NCBI GenBank assembly: GCA_047936785.1
Contig: CP176394.1
Length of the DNA stretch: 64,000 nucleotides
Reading direction: 5' to 3' (one strand)
Origin: Acidaminobacterium chupaoyuni
GTDB taxonomy: Bacteria; Bacillota; Clostridia; Oscillospirales; Butyricicoccaceae
The position numbers and the translations under genes were made by a program. Positions 31,105-39,326 of the stretch are shown here, one piece after another (the stretch's first letter is position 1; each line of letters opens with the position of its first letter). Under the pieces are notes generated by a model, which searched no databases, had not been told where the DNA came from, and saw nothing but the letters and a program-made list of their open reading frames with translations.

Positions 31105-32094
31105 TTATAAGGTGATCTCACCGGCATAAGAGGTGAGGAACATCTGGTGGATCTCATCGAGCTTTCTGGTTTTGCCCAACGCCCACATCAGCTTGGTCAC
31201 CGCGGCTTCGCGGGTCATATCAAAAGCCTGGATGGCGCCTTTGGCAAGCGCTTTCTGGCCCACCTGATAAATGGAAAAATCGGAACGCTCATAAAGGCAC
31301 TGGCTGCTGACCACCACGGGGATGCCCGCGCTGACGGCCTTTTCGATCTTCGAAACGAAATCCCGGCGCACGAATTGCAGCCCGCCCACGCCGAAGGCTT
31401 CGATCACGATGCCGTGGCAGCCGCTGTCGATCATCATATCAACGATCTTGGGGTTTGTGCCGGGGGTCAGCTTCAGCAGATAAACATCGGAATCCACCGC
31501 GTCTTCCAGCACGCATTCGCCGCTGGAAGCGGGGATCACATGGCGGTTGATGACAAGGCCCGAAGAATTGACCACGCCCGCATAATCGCAATTAACGCTT
31601 TCAAAGGCATCGAACGCGGTGGTTCTCACCTTGACGGCGCGGCTGCCCAGAATGATCTTGCGGTCAAAGGCCACAAACAGCCCGGGAACGCCCGAAGCCG
31701 CCATGGCCAGCGCGCAGGAAAGGTTCAGCGGCGCGTCGGAAAGCGGTTTGGCGATGGGCACCTGCGAACCGGTGAACACCACGGGGATAGGCAGATTGCG
31801 CAGCATGAACGACATCATCGAGGCCGTATAAGCCATGGTATCGGTGCCGTGGGTGACCACGATGCCGTCATAATTTTTCAGTTCTTCATAGATCGCCCCG
31901 GCGATCAGTTTCCATTCTTCGGGCTGGATGTTGGTGGAATCCAGCGTCATGATCTCGCGGGTGACCACATCATAAGCTTCGGCCGTGGGGCCCATGCGGG
32001 AAAGAATGGTATCGGCGCCGCTGGGGGCCAGCCCTTCGGTGGTGGGCAGCGAGGCAATGGTGCCGCCGGTGGTCAGCATCAAGATTTTCTTCAT
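31105..32094 (-). CDS. Asparaginase (type I-like, cytoplasmic)
   Basis: A 329-residue enzyme hydrolysing asparagine to aspartate and ammonia. The first active-site threonine lies in LTTGGTIAS (residues 7-15) and the second in VVTHGTDTMAYTA (about 80-92). FTGSQVPIAKPLSDAPLNL and the C-terminal VVSSQCLYERSDFSIYQVG are also typical. No signal peptide, so cytoplasmic. The start at 32094 follows a GAGGAAC site. A hairpin separates it from the upstream regulator gene, but read-through is possible. It supplies aspartate and ammonia next to the amino-acid fermentation genes. Confidence 0.95.
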   Translation of the reverse strand: MKKILMLTTGGTIASLPTTEGLAPSGADTILSRMGPTAEAYDVVTREIMTLDSTNIQPEEWKLIAGAIYEELKNYDGIVVTHGTDTMAYTASMMSFMLRNLPIPVVFTGSQVPIAKPLSDAPLNLSCALAMAASGVPGLFVAFDRKIILGSRAVKVRTTAFDAFESVNCDYAGVVNSSGLVINRHVIPASSGECVLEDAVDSDVYLLKLTPGTNPKIVDMMIDSGCHGIVIEAFGVGGLQFVRRDFVSKIEKAVSAGIPVVVSSQCLYERSDFSIYQVGQKALAKGAIQAFDMTREAAVTKLMWALGKTRKLDEIHQMFLTSYAGEITL

Positions 32095-32135
32095 TTGTTC
32101 CTCAATCCTTCTTTATATGATTCTCTCTGTTTTGA

Positions 32136-32158
32136 TAAAAAGCGCTTCTCGGGCGCTT
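32136..32158 (-). terminator. Weak terminator after the IclR gene
   Basis: On the minus strand, AAGCGC/GCGCTT around a 7-base loop is followed by a short T run. The rest of the 208-base gap to the asparaginase gene is GC-rich and shows nothing else. Confidence 0.55.
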
Positions 32159-32302
32159 CGTTTACCAAAAAGCTTTTTCGCCGCGCCCCGGGGGCCAGCC
32201 CGGCGGTTTCGCCCAAAGGCGCGCCTCGGCGGCTCTGCCCGCTCCGTTTTCACGCTTTCGGCTTTCTTGCGGGCCGCCCGGCGGGGGCTTTTGATGGGAA
32301 AA

Positions 32303-33082
32303 CTAAGAAAACAGCGCCGAAAGTTCATCGGCCGCTTTTTTCAGATCGGCCACCAGCTCTTGGGCTGGCAGCGAGCGCAGCCGCGCCGTGGGGCCCGAAA
32401 CGCTGAGCACCAGCATCAGGCCGCCGCGAACCATCACGGGCACCGCCGTGCAGGAAAGGCCCATTTCCGTTTCGCCGTCTTCTTCGGCATAACCGTTGCG
32501 GCGGATCGCTTCCAGCTGCTCTTCCAGCTTGCCCCAATCGGTGATGGTGCAGGAAGTGAGGGCCGTCAAAGCGGGCCTGTTCTGGCGCGCCTGCGCGCCA
32601 TGGGGCGAAAAGGCCATCATACATTTTCCGCTGGCCGAGCTGTGGCAGAAAGTCACCGCGCCCACGGGCGGCGCCACCGTCAGCACATTGTTCGGGTTCA
32701 TGATCTTGCCGATGAGCAGCTGTTTGGGCGCTTCTGTGGGGGGCGACAGGCTGTATGGCACCGTGATATGAACGCATTCGTTATATTTGGCCACCAGCTC
32801 CTGCGCCACGGGCTTGACAAGCTCCACCGTGGCGGTGTTTTGCTGCACACGGCTGCCCAGCAGAAAAAGCCGCAGACCAAGGCCATAGTGGCTGGTCACG
32901 GGGTTCTGATAAACATAGCCCCGGGCTTTGAGCGTTTGCAGCATGCGATGCACCGTGCTTTTATAAAGCTGCAGGTCGGCCGAAATGGCCGAAACAGAGC
33001 ATTCGGCGCCCTTTTCATATAAATAATCTAAGATATCCGCCGCCCGATCCACGGCGGCAATGGTGTTTTCTTCTTTCGCCAT
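32303..33082 (-). CDS. IclR-family transcriptional regulator
   Basis: A 259-residue regulator. Residues 1-65 form the winged helix (NTIAAVDRAADILDYLYEKG, then SVSAISADLQLYKSTVHRMLQTLKARGYV). The rest is the IclR effector domain, with GKCMMAFSP and EDGETEMGLSCTAVPVMVRGG near the small-molecule pocket. It is transcribed divergently from buk-ptb-iorAB, and repeated AGAACATTGTTCT-like boxes lie in the leader of that operon, so I infer that it controls it, perhaps sensing a 2-oxo acid or aromatic acid. Confidence 0.93.
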   Translation of the reverse strand: MAKEENTIAAVDRAADILDYLYEKGAECSVSAISADLQLYKSTVHRMLQTLKARGYVYQNPVTSHYGLGLRLFLLGSRVQQNTATVELVKPVAQELVAKYNECVHITVPYSLSPPTEAPKQLLIGKIMNPNNVLTVAPPVGAVTFCHSSASGKCMMAFSPHGAQARQNRPALTALTSCTITDWGKLEEQLEAIRRNGYAEEDGETEMGLSCTAVPVMVRGGLMLVLSVSGPTARLRSLPAQELVADLKKAADELSALFS

Positions 33083-33112
33083 GTTTTTTCCCTCTCTGAT
33101 TATCTTGTTAAA

Positions 33113-33141
33113 ATCATATCACAAGCGTGCCGCAGGGGCAA
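33113..33141 (-). promoter_or_regulatory. Promoter of the IclR gene
   Basis: On the minus strand, TTGCCC (33141-33136) and TATGAT (33118-33113) with 17 bases between them, 31 bases before the start codon. Confidence 0.6.
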
Positions 33142-33224
33142 GCAAAAGCCGCCGCCGCTTTCTTTTTTTAAAATGAGGCAATAATAGCTAAATTTTCTTT
33201 TTCTATTTTGGTGTTTTCCATCCC

Positions 33225-33253
33225 TTGACAGGGTTTTTGCAAAGCGTTATCAT
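33225..33253 (+). promoter_or_regulatory. Promoter of the buk-ptb-iorAB operon
   Basis: A perfect TTGACA (33225-33230) and TATCAT (33248-33253) with a 17-base spacer. The predicted 150-base leader holds the repeated operator-like boxes. Confidence 0.78.
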
Positions 33254-33301
33254 GCAAATATACATGGAAAATCACCATGCTTCTTTTTGCGGCCTTTTTT
33301 A

Positions 33302-33384
33302 AGAACATTGTTCTGTCTGTCAGAACATTCCCGGCAAATCGTGAGTATGGGTTTTGTTTTTCTTATTTTTAAGAACATCGTTCC
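33302..33384. promoter_or_regulatory. Repeated operator boxes in the buk leader
   Basis: AGAACATTGTTCT at 33302-33314 is a perfect 13-base palindrome. AGAACATCGTTCC at 33372-33384 is a near copy, followed by GGAACAAC, and a half-site CAGAACATTC lies at 33321-33330. The phasing and position downstream of the promoter suggest repression, most simply by the divergent IclR protein. Confidence 0.6.
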
Positions 33385-33411
33385 ACTATGCGGAACAACA
33401 TGGAGGTTTTC

Positions 33412-34488
33412 ATGCAAATTCTTGTGATCAATCCGGGGGCAACCTCGACGAAAATCGCTGTTTTCCAAGATCTGAATGAAAAATTCAAGATCAATATCGA
33501 ACACAGCCAGCAGGAACTGGCGCCGTTTTCCAAGATCATCGATCAGGAAGATTTCCGCCACGATGTGATCCTGCGCGAACTGGCGCAGGCCGGCTATCGG
33601 ATGGATGAGATGGATGCCGTTGTGGGGCGCGGCGGGCTTTTGCGCCATATCCCCTCGGGCACTTACCGCATCAACAGCGCCGCGGTGGATGACCTCAAGC
33701 ACGCGCGCATGGGCGAACACGCTTCGAACCTGGGCGTGATCTTATCCGACCGCCTGGCCCGCGAATATCAGCTGCCCGCCTTTTTCCTCGACCCCGTTTC
33801 GGTGGATGAGCTGGAACCCGTGGCAAGGATCTCGGGCCACCCCGCCTTTCAGCGCCAAAGCTTTTTCCACGCGCTCAACCAAAAAAGCGTGGCGCGCCGC
33901 GCTTCCGGGCAGCTTGGCAAGCCCTATGAGCAAACCGAGCTGATCGTGGCGCATCTGGGCGGCGGCGTTTCGGTGGCGGCCCATCATCTGGGGCGGGTCA
34001 TCGATGTTTATAATGTAAAAGACGAAGGCGCGTTTTCGATGGATCGCGCCGGCAGCCTGCCCGTGACCCAGCTGATCGAATATTGTTTTTCGGGCAGAAG
34101 CAAAAACGAAGTCAAGCGCGAACTTGCGGGCGGCGCGGGTCTGGGGGCCTATCTGGGCACCCGCGACCTGAGAGAAGTGGAAAAACGCATCGAACAGGGC
34201 GATGAGCAGGCGGCGCTTTTATTTGACGCGCTGGCTTATCAGCTTTGCAAGGATATGGGCGCCATGGCCACCGTTTTGAAGGGCAAGATCGACGCCATCG
34301 TGCTGACGGGCGGCATGGCCTATTCGAAAAAGCTTTGCGCCGCCATTGAAGAGCGCGTGGGCTTTCTGGCCCCGCTGCTGATCTTCGCCGGCGAAGAAGA
34401 AATGGCCTCGCTGGCCGCCGGCGCCTATCGGGTGTTATGCGGCGAAGAAACGGCGCGTAACTATGAAGCAAAGGAGAACGAACAATGA
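33412..34488 (+). CDS. buk: Butyrate kinase (branched-chain fatty acid kinase)
   Basis: A 358-residue ASKHA kinase that makes ATP from butyryl phosphate (or a branched or aryl homologue) and ADP. LVINPGATSTKIAVF (residues 4-18) is the phosphate-1 loop, VGRGGLLRHIPSGTY, VAHLGGGVSVAAHHLGRVID and LTGGMAYSKKL are the other nucleotide- and acyl-phosphate-binding blocks. ATG 33412 is 6 bases after TGGAGG; an upstream in-frame ATG at 33388 has no site. It overlaps ptb by 4 bases. With IorAB in the operon the physiological substrate may be isobutyryl, isovaleryl or phenylacetyl phosphate. Confidence 0.95.
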   Translation: MQILVINPGATSTKIAVFQDLNEKFKINIEHSQQELAPFSKIIDQEDFRHDVILRELAQAGYRMDEMDAVVGRGGLLRHIPSGTYRINSAAVDDLKHARMGEHASNLGVILSDRLAREYQLPAFFLDPVSVDELEPVARISGHPAFQRQSFFHALNQKSVARRASGQLGKPYEQTELIVAHLGGGVSVAAHHLGRVIDVYNVKDEGAFSMDRAGSLPVTQLIEYCFSGRSKNEVKRELAGGAGLGAYLGTRDLREVEKRIEQGDEQAALLFDALAYQLCKDMGAMATVLKGKIDAIVLTGGMAYSKKLCAAIEERVGFLAPLLIFAGEEEMASLAAGAYRVLCGEETARNYEAKENEQ

Positions 34489-35393
34489 TCAAAAATTTAT
34501 CGCAGCTGACACAGGAAGCCCAGAAAGGCAAGACCATGCGCCTTGCGGTGGCGGCTTCTCACGATGAAGATGTTTTGAAGGCGGTCAGCCAGGCCCGCGC
34601 GCTGGGCCTTTGCAGCGCGGTTTTGGTGGGCGATGGCGCGAAGACCCGCGAGATTCTCGCCCGGCTGGGCGAATCGGAAGCGGATTATCAGATCATCGAA
34701 GCCCAGACCCCGGCCGAATGCGCCGCTTTGGCGGTGGCGCAGATCCGCGGCGGCAACGCCGATTTTCTGATGAAGGGCATCCTCGGCACAGCAGATCTGA
34801 TGCGTGCCGTGATCGATAAAGAACACGGCCTGCGCACAGGGCGGCTCATCAGCCATGTGATGCTTTATGAAATGCCGAACTTCGATCGCATTCTCTATCT
34901 GACCGACGGCGGCATGAACACCTATCCCAATTTAGAGCAAAAAGCCGATATCCTTGAAAACGCCGCGCATGTCTGCCGCGCCATGGGCATGGAAAAGACT
35001 TATGCCGCCTGCGTCTGCGGTGCGGAAGTGGTCAACCCGAAGATCCAGGCCACGGTGGATGCCGACGCGCTGGCCCACATGACCGAGCGTTTTGAACCGC
35101 TTGGCCTTCATGTGGAAGGCCCCGTGGGCCTCGACCTTGCCATCAGCCCCGAAGCCTGCCATCACAAGGGCTATGCCGGCGAAGGCGGCGGCAAGGCAGA
35201 TATTCTTTTGGTGCCGACCTATGAAGTGGGCAACGGCATCGGCAAAACCCTCACCTATTTCGCAAACGCCGCTTCGGCGGGCATCATCATGGGGGCCACT
35301 GTGCCCATCATTCTGGTCAGCCGCGCCGACACCGCAGAAACCAAACGAAACTCCATCGCGCTGGGCTGCATCATCGCCCGGACGCAGGCATAA
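34485..35393 (+). CDS. ptb: Phosphate butyryltransferase
   Basis: A 302-residue phosphotransacylase-family enzyme converting acyl-CoA and phosphate to acyl phosphate for the kinase. Landmarks are VAASHDEDVLKAV near residue 20, FLMKGILGTADLMRAVIDKEHGL, and the C-terminal LLVPTYEVGNGIGKTLTYFANA followed by GATVPIILVSRADTAETK. Its ATG overlaps the buk stop (ATGA). The gene order buk-ptb is the reverse of that in Clostridium acetobutylicum. It is followed after 20 bases by iorA. Confidence 0.95.
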   Translation: MIKNLSQLTQEAQKGKTMRLAVAASHDEDVLKAVSQARALGLCSAVLVGDGAKTREILARLGESEADYQIIEAQTPAECAALAVAQIRGGNADFLMKGILGTADLMRAVIDKEHGLRTGRLISHVMLYEMPNFDRILYLTDGGMNTYPNLEQKADILENAAHVCRAMGMEKTYAACVCGAEVVNPKIQATVDADALAHMTERFEPLGLHVEGPVGLDLAISPEACHHKGYAGEGGGKADILLVPTYEVGNGIGKTLTYFANAASAGIIMGATVPIILVSRADTAETKRNSIALGCIIARTQA

Positions 35394-35413
35394 ACAGAAA
35401 GGGGAAACTTATC

Positions 35414-37162
35414 ATGAAACAGCTGATGACAGGCAACGAAGCCGTTGCCAGAGGCGCCTATGAAGCCGGTGTGAAAGTGGGCTCTGCTTATCCCGGAACC
35501 CCCAGCACCGAAATTTTTGAAAACCTGCCCAATTATAAAGATTCGCTTTATTGCGAATGGGCGCCCAACGAAAAAGTAGCGCTGGAAGTCGCCTATGGCG
35601 CCGCCATCGCCGGTGTTCGCTCGATCACCGCCATGAAGCATGTGGGCCTCAATGTTGCGGCCGACCCCATGTTCACTTCGGCCTATCTGGGCGTCAACGG
35701 CGGGTTCGTCATCGTCACCGCCGATGATCCGGATCTGCATTCTTCCCAAAACGAACAGGATAACCGCTATTATGCGAAATTCGCAAAGCTCGCCATGATC
35801 GAACCTTCCGACAGCCAGGAATGCAAGGATTTCATGGCGGAAGCTTATGAAGTTTCCGAAAAATTCGATATTCCCGTGCTGTTCCGCATGACCACCCGCG
35901 TCTGCCATTCCAAGAGCATCGTGGAACTGGGCGAACGCCATGAAGTGGCCGATAAGCCCTATGCGCGCGATCTTCAGAAATATGCCGCCACACCGGCCCG
36001 CGCCAAAGTGCATCATATGCGCCTGGAAGAACGCCTGAAAGAGATGGAGGCTTATGCCAACACTTCCAAACTCAACCGCATCGAAAAAGGCAACGGCAAG
36101 ATCGGCGTCATCACAGCCGGCGTTGCTTATCAATATGCCCATGAAGTGTTCGGCGACGACGCTTCTTATCTGAAGCTCGGCTTCACCAACCCCCTGCCCA
36201 TGGATCTGATCTCGAAATTCGCCGCCACAGTGGAAACCCTTTATGTGGTGGAAGAGCTCGAACCCTTCATGGAAGAACAGATCAAGGCCGCGGGCATCCC
36301 CTGCATCGGCAAGGAAAAGATCCCCAACACCTATGAACTGAACCCCGAAATCGTGCGCGCCGCCATTTTCGGCCAGAAACCCGAAACAAAGAAAGTGGAT
36401 TGCCCCGTTGTGGGCCGCCCGCCCGTTCTTTGCCCCGGCTGCCCCCACCGCGGCTTCTTCTATACGCTTTCCAAGCGCAAGGATGCCGTCATCACGGGCG
36501 ATATCGGCTGCTATACGCTGGGTTCGGCGAAGCCTCTGGAAGCCGTTGACACCTGCATCTGCATGGGCGCAGGCTTCTCGGCCGGCATGGGCATGTCGAA
36601 AGCCTTCATGATGAAGGGCGAAAAGAAAAAGATCTTCGGCGTTTTGGGCGATTCCACCTTCTTCCACAGCGGCATGACCGGCGCGCTGGAAATCATGTAT
36701 AACCAGGGCAATGTGATCCCCTGCGTTCTCGATAACAGCATCACCGCCATGACCGGCCACCAGCAGAACCCCGGCACCGATCATAACCTGATGGGCGATC
36801 AGGTAAAGCCCGTGGATATTGAAAACATCCTGCGCGCTTTTGGTTTTGAACATATCATCATCGTTGACCCCAACGATTTGACAGCCATGGAAAAAGCCGT
36901 TCGCGAAGCGGAACAGAGCGAAGTTCCCGCCGCCATCATCACGCGCCGCCCCTGCCTGCTCATCAAAGGCATCAAGCATGAAAAGGGCCTCTGCCGCGTG
37001 AACACCGATAAGTGCGTTTCCTGCAAAATGTGCACAAAAGTCGGCTGCCCGGCCATTATGATGAAGAACGGCAAATCGTTTATCGACCCGACGCTCTGCG
37101 TGGGCTGCACCGTTTGCCAGCAAGTCTGCAAATTCGGCGCAATTGAAAAGGTGGGTGAATAA
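35414..37162 (+). CDS. iorA: Indolepyruvate:ferredoxin oxidoreductase alpha subunit
   Basis: A 582-residue thiamine-diphosphate enzyme subunit. The N-terminus MTGNEAVARGAYEAGVKVGSAYPGTPSTE is typical; GDIGCYTLGSAKPLEAVDTC and ILGDSTFFHSG-like FGVLGDSTFFHSGMTG carry the ThDP/Mg site (GDS...). The C-terminus has two ferredoxin-type [4Fe-4S] motifs (CVSCKMCTKVGCP and CVGCTVCQQVCK). With IorB it oxidatively decarboxylates aryl or branched 2-oxo acids to acyl-CoA, reducing ferredoxin. Complete length. Placed between ptb and iorB, it provides the acyl-CoA for Ptb. Confidence 0.96.
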   Translation: MKQLMTGNEAVARGAYEAGVKVGSAYPGTPSTEIFENLPNYKDSLYCEWAPNEKVALEVAYGAAIAGVRSITAMKHVGLNVAADPMFTSAYLGVNGGFVIVTADDPDLHSSQNEQDNRYYAKFAKLAMIEPSDSQECKDFMAEAYEVSEKFDIPVLFRMTTRVCHSKSIVELGERHEVADKPYARDLQKYAATPARAKVHHMRLEERLKEMEAYANTSKLNRIEKGNGKIGVITAGVAYQYAHEVFGDDASYLKLGFTNPLPMDLISKFAATVETLYVVEELEPFMEEQIKAAGIPCIGKEKIPNTYELNPEIVRAAIFGQKPETKKVDCPVVGRPPVLCPGCPHRGFFYTLSKRKDAVITGDIGCYTLGSAKPLEAVDTCICMGAGFSAGMGMSKAFMMKGEKKKIFGVLGDSTFFHSGMTGALEIMYNQGNVIPCVLDNSITAMTGHQQNPGTDHNLMGDQVKPVDIENILRAFGFEHIIIVDPNDLTAMEKAVREAEQSEVPAAIITRRPCLLIKGIKHEKGLCRVNTDKCVSCKMCTKVGCPAIMMKNGKSFIDPTLCVGCTVCQQVCKFGAIEKVGE

Positions 37163-37164
37163 TC

Positions 37165-37743
37165 ATGAGCAATGTAAAAAGCATTCTTCTGGTGGGTGTC
37201 GGCGGTCAGGGCACCATCCTCGTGAGCAAAATTTTGACCAACGGCCTGCTGCGCGCGGGCTATGATGTGAAAATGAGTGAGATCCACGGCATGGCCCAAC
37301 GCGGCGGCAGTGTTTCCACCACCATCCGCTATGGCGATAAGGTCTATTCCCCCGTGATGGGCGAAGGCCAGGCCGATGTTCTGGTTGCCTTTGAAAAAAT
37401 GGAAGCCGTTCGCTGGTCGCCTTTCCTCAAACCCAACGGCATCGCCGTTGTCAACGATTATGAGATCGCTTCTCTGCCCATCGCCATCGGCGAAGCCGAA
37501 TATCCCCAGGGCACACTGGAAGCCATGAAAGCCTGCTTCGATACCCGCGTGCTGGATGCCGCAGGCATCGCCCAGCAGGTGGGCAACCCCCGCACAATGA
37601 ATATCGTGCTGTTGGGCGCGCTGATCGCCGCTTTCGGCCTGAAAGAGATCGATTGGGATTCTATCCTGGCCGAAAACCTGCCCGCAAAAATGCTGGAAGT
37701 GAACCTGAAAGCCCTGCACGCAGGCATGGAGATCCAGCTTTAA
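37165..37743 (+). CDS. iorB: Indolepyruvate:ferredoxin oxidoreductase beta subunit
   Basis: A 192-residue POR-gamma-type subunit. ILLVGVGGQGTILVSKILTNGLL (start of the domain) and EIHGMAQRGGSVSTTIRYG are the family signatures. It partners IorA, beginning 2 bases after its stop. The enzyme pair links transamination products of aromatic or branched-chain amino acids to CoA thioesters. It ends the operon; a strong terminator follows. Confidence 0.96.
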   Translation: MSNVKSILLVGVGGQGTILVSKILTNGLLRAGYDVKMSEIHGMAQRGGSVSTTIRYGDKVYSPVMGEGQADVLVAFEKMEAVRWSPFLKPNGIAVVNDYEIASLPIAIGEAEYPQGTLEAMKACFDTRVLDAAGIAQQVGNPRTMNIVLLGALIAAFGLKEIDWDSILAENLPAKMLEVNLKALHAGMEIQL

Positions 37744-37813
37744 TCCCCCGCGGGAATTTTCTTTCGCGTCCCCGCCTCAAGGCATGAATAGATGGAGTGA
37801 GTCTTTTTAAACC

Positions 37814-37850
37814 AAATGCGCCGTATCCCAAATGGGATACGGCGCATTTT
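37814..37850. terminator. Bidirectional terminator after iorB
   Basis: A perfect 16-bp stem (AAATGCGCCGTATCCC and its complement, loop AAATG region) ends in a T run on the plus strand and an A run on the other side, between convergent genes. The 100 bases that follow are GC-rich with no feature seen. Confidence 0.88.
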
Positions 37851-37953
37851 AAACAGAAAAGCAAATTCACGCATTCTCGGCGGCGGCTTTGGCCGAAAGC
37901 CGCGCAGAAAGCGGCGGGGCGCTGCGAAAACTTGCCGCCCGCCGGGCCGCGGC

Positions 37954-38901
37954 TCACAGCGCTTCGGGCGGATCTTCATCAAAGCGTGTTTCCGTCACGC
38001 GGCCGTTTTTTTCCACGGGGGAATACTGCCACCGCTCCAGCCTTCCTTCGGTGATGCGGTAATGCTCGGGCCGCAAAAGCCCCGAAGGCGGCAGCTCCAG
38101 CTGATCGATGATAATCAGCTTGATCTTCATTTTATCGGGCAGGATCGATTTGATATAAACGGAAACGCCCATGCCCTCGCGCATGCCTTCTTTCTTTTCG
38201 GCCAGCCCCGAAAGGTTGGGGGTCAGTTCCACAAAAACGCCGTAATCTTCGTTGCCGCGCACAATGCCGCAAGCCGTTTCGCCCGCGGAAAAGCCCGCCG
38301 CGTTTTCTTCCCATGTGCCAAGAAGCTCTTTGTGGGTCAGCATCACGCGCCCTTTCATCACATCCACCCCGCTGACCGCCGCCCAGATCCACTGGCCCTC
38401 GGTGAAACGCTCGCGCGGGTGAAAAATGCGCGAAACAGAGATATGTTCAATGCCGATCAGCGAGATCAGCCCGCAGCCGATATCCACAAACGCGCCAAAG
38501 GGTTCCAGATGGGTCACATGGGCTTTCACCACATCCCCGCGCCGCAGATTCTGCATGAAATATTGCTGGGCCTTCAGCTGGGCGCGGCTGCGCGAAAAGA
38601 TCCAGCGGCCGCCCACAAAGCCCATCACCTGAAACGCCACGGGTTTGCCAACCCGCGAAAGCACCGCGATCTCTTTGGTGGCGCCGCTTTCCAGCCCCAA
38701 TGCCGCTTCGCTTCGGGGGATGATGCCGGTGATGCCGTTGCAATCGACGATCAGGTTATGCGCCTGATCGCATACCGTGACAAGACCTTCTAAAATCGTG
38801 CCTTCTGCCGCGGCGCGCTCTAACGCAGCCGATGTATGATAACGGCGGCACTGGGGAGTTTCCCAAAAACAGCCTTCGGGCAAATAGATTCCTTGAGGCA
38901 T
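37954..38901 (-). CDS. S1 RNA-binding domain protein (RpsA-like)
   Basis: A 315-residue protein with three S1-type OB domains, at about residues 33-100 (GTILEGLVTVCDQAHNLIVD), 118-190 (GDVVKAHVTHLEPFGAFVDIGCGLISLIGI) and 200-270 (CGIVRGNEDYGVFVELTPNLSGLAEKK). The middle one is the most canonical, with FGAFVDIG. Bacillota carry such three-repeat S1 homologues, which may act in translation or RNA turnover. The C-terminal tail is acidic and variable. It is monocistronic, divergent from the DUF951 gene; the ribosome site is an AAAGGAGG sequence upstream of 38901. Confidence 0.88.
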   Translation of the reverse strand: MPQGIYLPEGCFWETPQCRRYHTSAALERAAAEGTILEGLVTVCDQAHNLIVDCNGITGIIPRSEAALGLESGATKEIAVLSRVGKPVAFQVMGFVGGRWIFSRSRAQLKAQQYFMQNLRRGDVVKAHVTHLEPFGAFVDIGCGLISLIGIEHISVSRIFHPRERFTEGQWIWAAVSGVDVMKGRVMLTHKELLGTWEENAAGFSAGETACGIVRGNEDYGVFVELTPNLSGLAEKKEGMREGMGVSVYIKSILPDKMKIKLIIIDQLELPPSGLLRPEHYRITEGRLERWQYSPVEKNGRVTETRFDEDPPEAL

Positions 38902-39005
38902 AAGCTTGATTCCTCCTTTTTAGTGTATCCTCTGCTTTTCATCTATATGCCGCGCTGCCCCCAATGTTGCGAAACATTTGGTGTTCTTTTATGCGCAATC
39001 GTGAT

Positions 39006-39030
39006 AAAATAACTGCAATACAGTTATTTT
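39006..39030. promoter_or_regulatory. Inverted repeat between the S1 and DUF951 genes
   Basis: AAAATAACTG and CAGTTATTTT are perfect 10-bp arms around CAATA. It sits in the divergent promoter region and may be an operator; a -10-like GATAAAAT overlaps its left arm. Confidence 0.45.
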
Positions 39031-39122
39031 CAATTTCACGGCCCGCTGCGGCGCCGGCCGCTTTTGCTGCTTCGGCGGGCATCTTGCCCTTTAGAGCGTC
39101 ATCGATAAGGAGGAACCGTTTT

Positions 39123-39326
39123 ATGGATTATCAGGTAGGCGATCTTGTCATTATGAAGAAAAGCCATCCCTGCGGCTGCAACCGTTTTCGCATCACCCGC
39201 GTGGGGATGGATTTCAAGCTGAAATGTGAAAGCTGCGGCCGCGAAGTGATGCTGCCACGGCAAAAAGCCGAAAAAAACATCAAAGCGGTGGAACCGCAGC
39301 AGGAGGGATCTTCATGGACTTGCTGA
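39123..39326 (+). CDS. DUF951 small protein
   Basis: A 67-residue protein after a strong AAGGAGGAACC site at 39108. QVGDLVIMKKSHPCGCNRFRITRVG and LKCESCGREVMLPR match DUF951 (YyzM-like), with a CxC and a CxxC that could bind zinc. The family is common in Bacillota, often near nucleotide- or chromosome-segregation genes, and its function is unknown. It overlaps the uridine phosphorylase gene by 13 bases, so the two are coupled. The longer open frame upstream of 39123 lacks a ribosome site. Confidence 0.9.
   Translation: MDYQVGDLVIMKKSHPCGCNRFRITRVGMDFKLKCESCGREVMLPRQKAEKNIKAVEPQQEGSSWTC

Noticed and set aside
35255..37123. A 622-codon minus-strand frame opposite iorA
   Set aside because: Antisense of an unmistakable enzyme gene; length reflects the third-position GC bias only.
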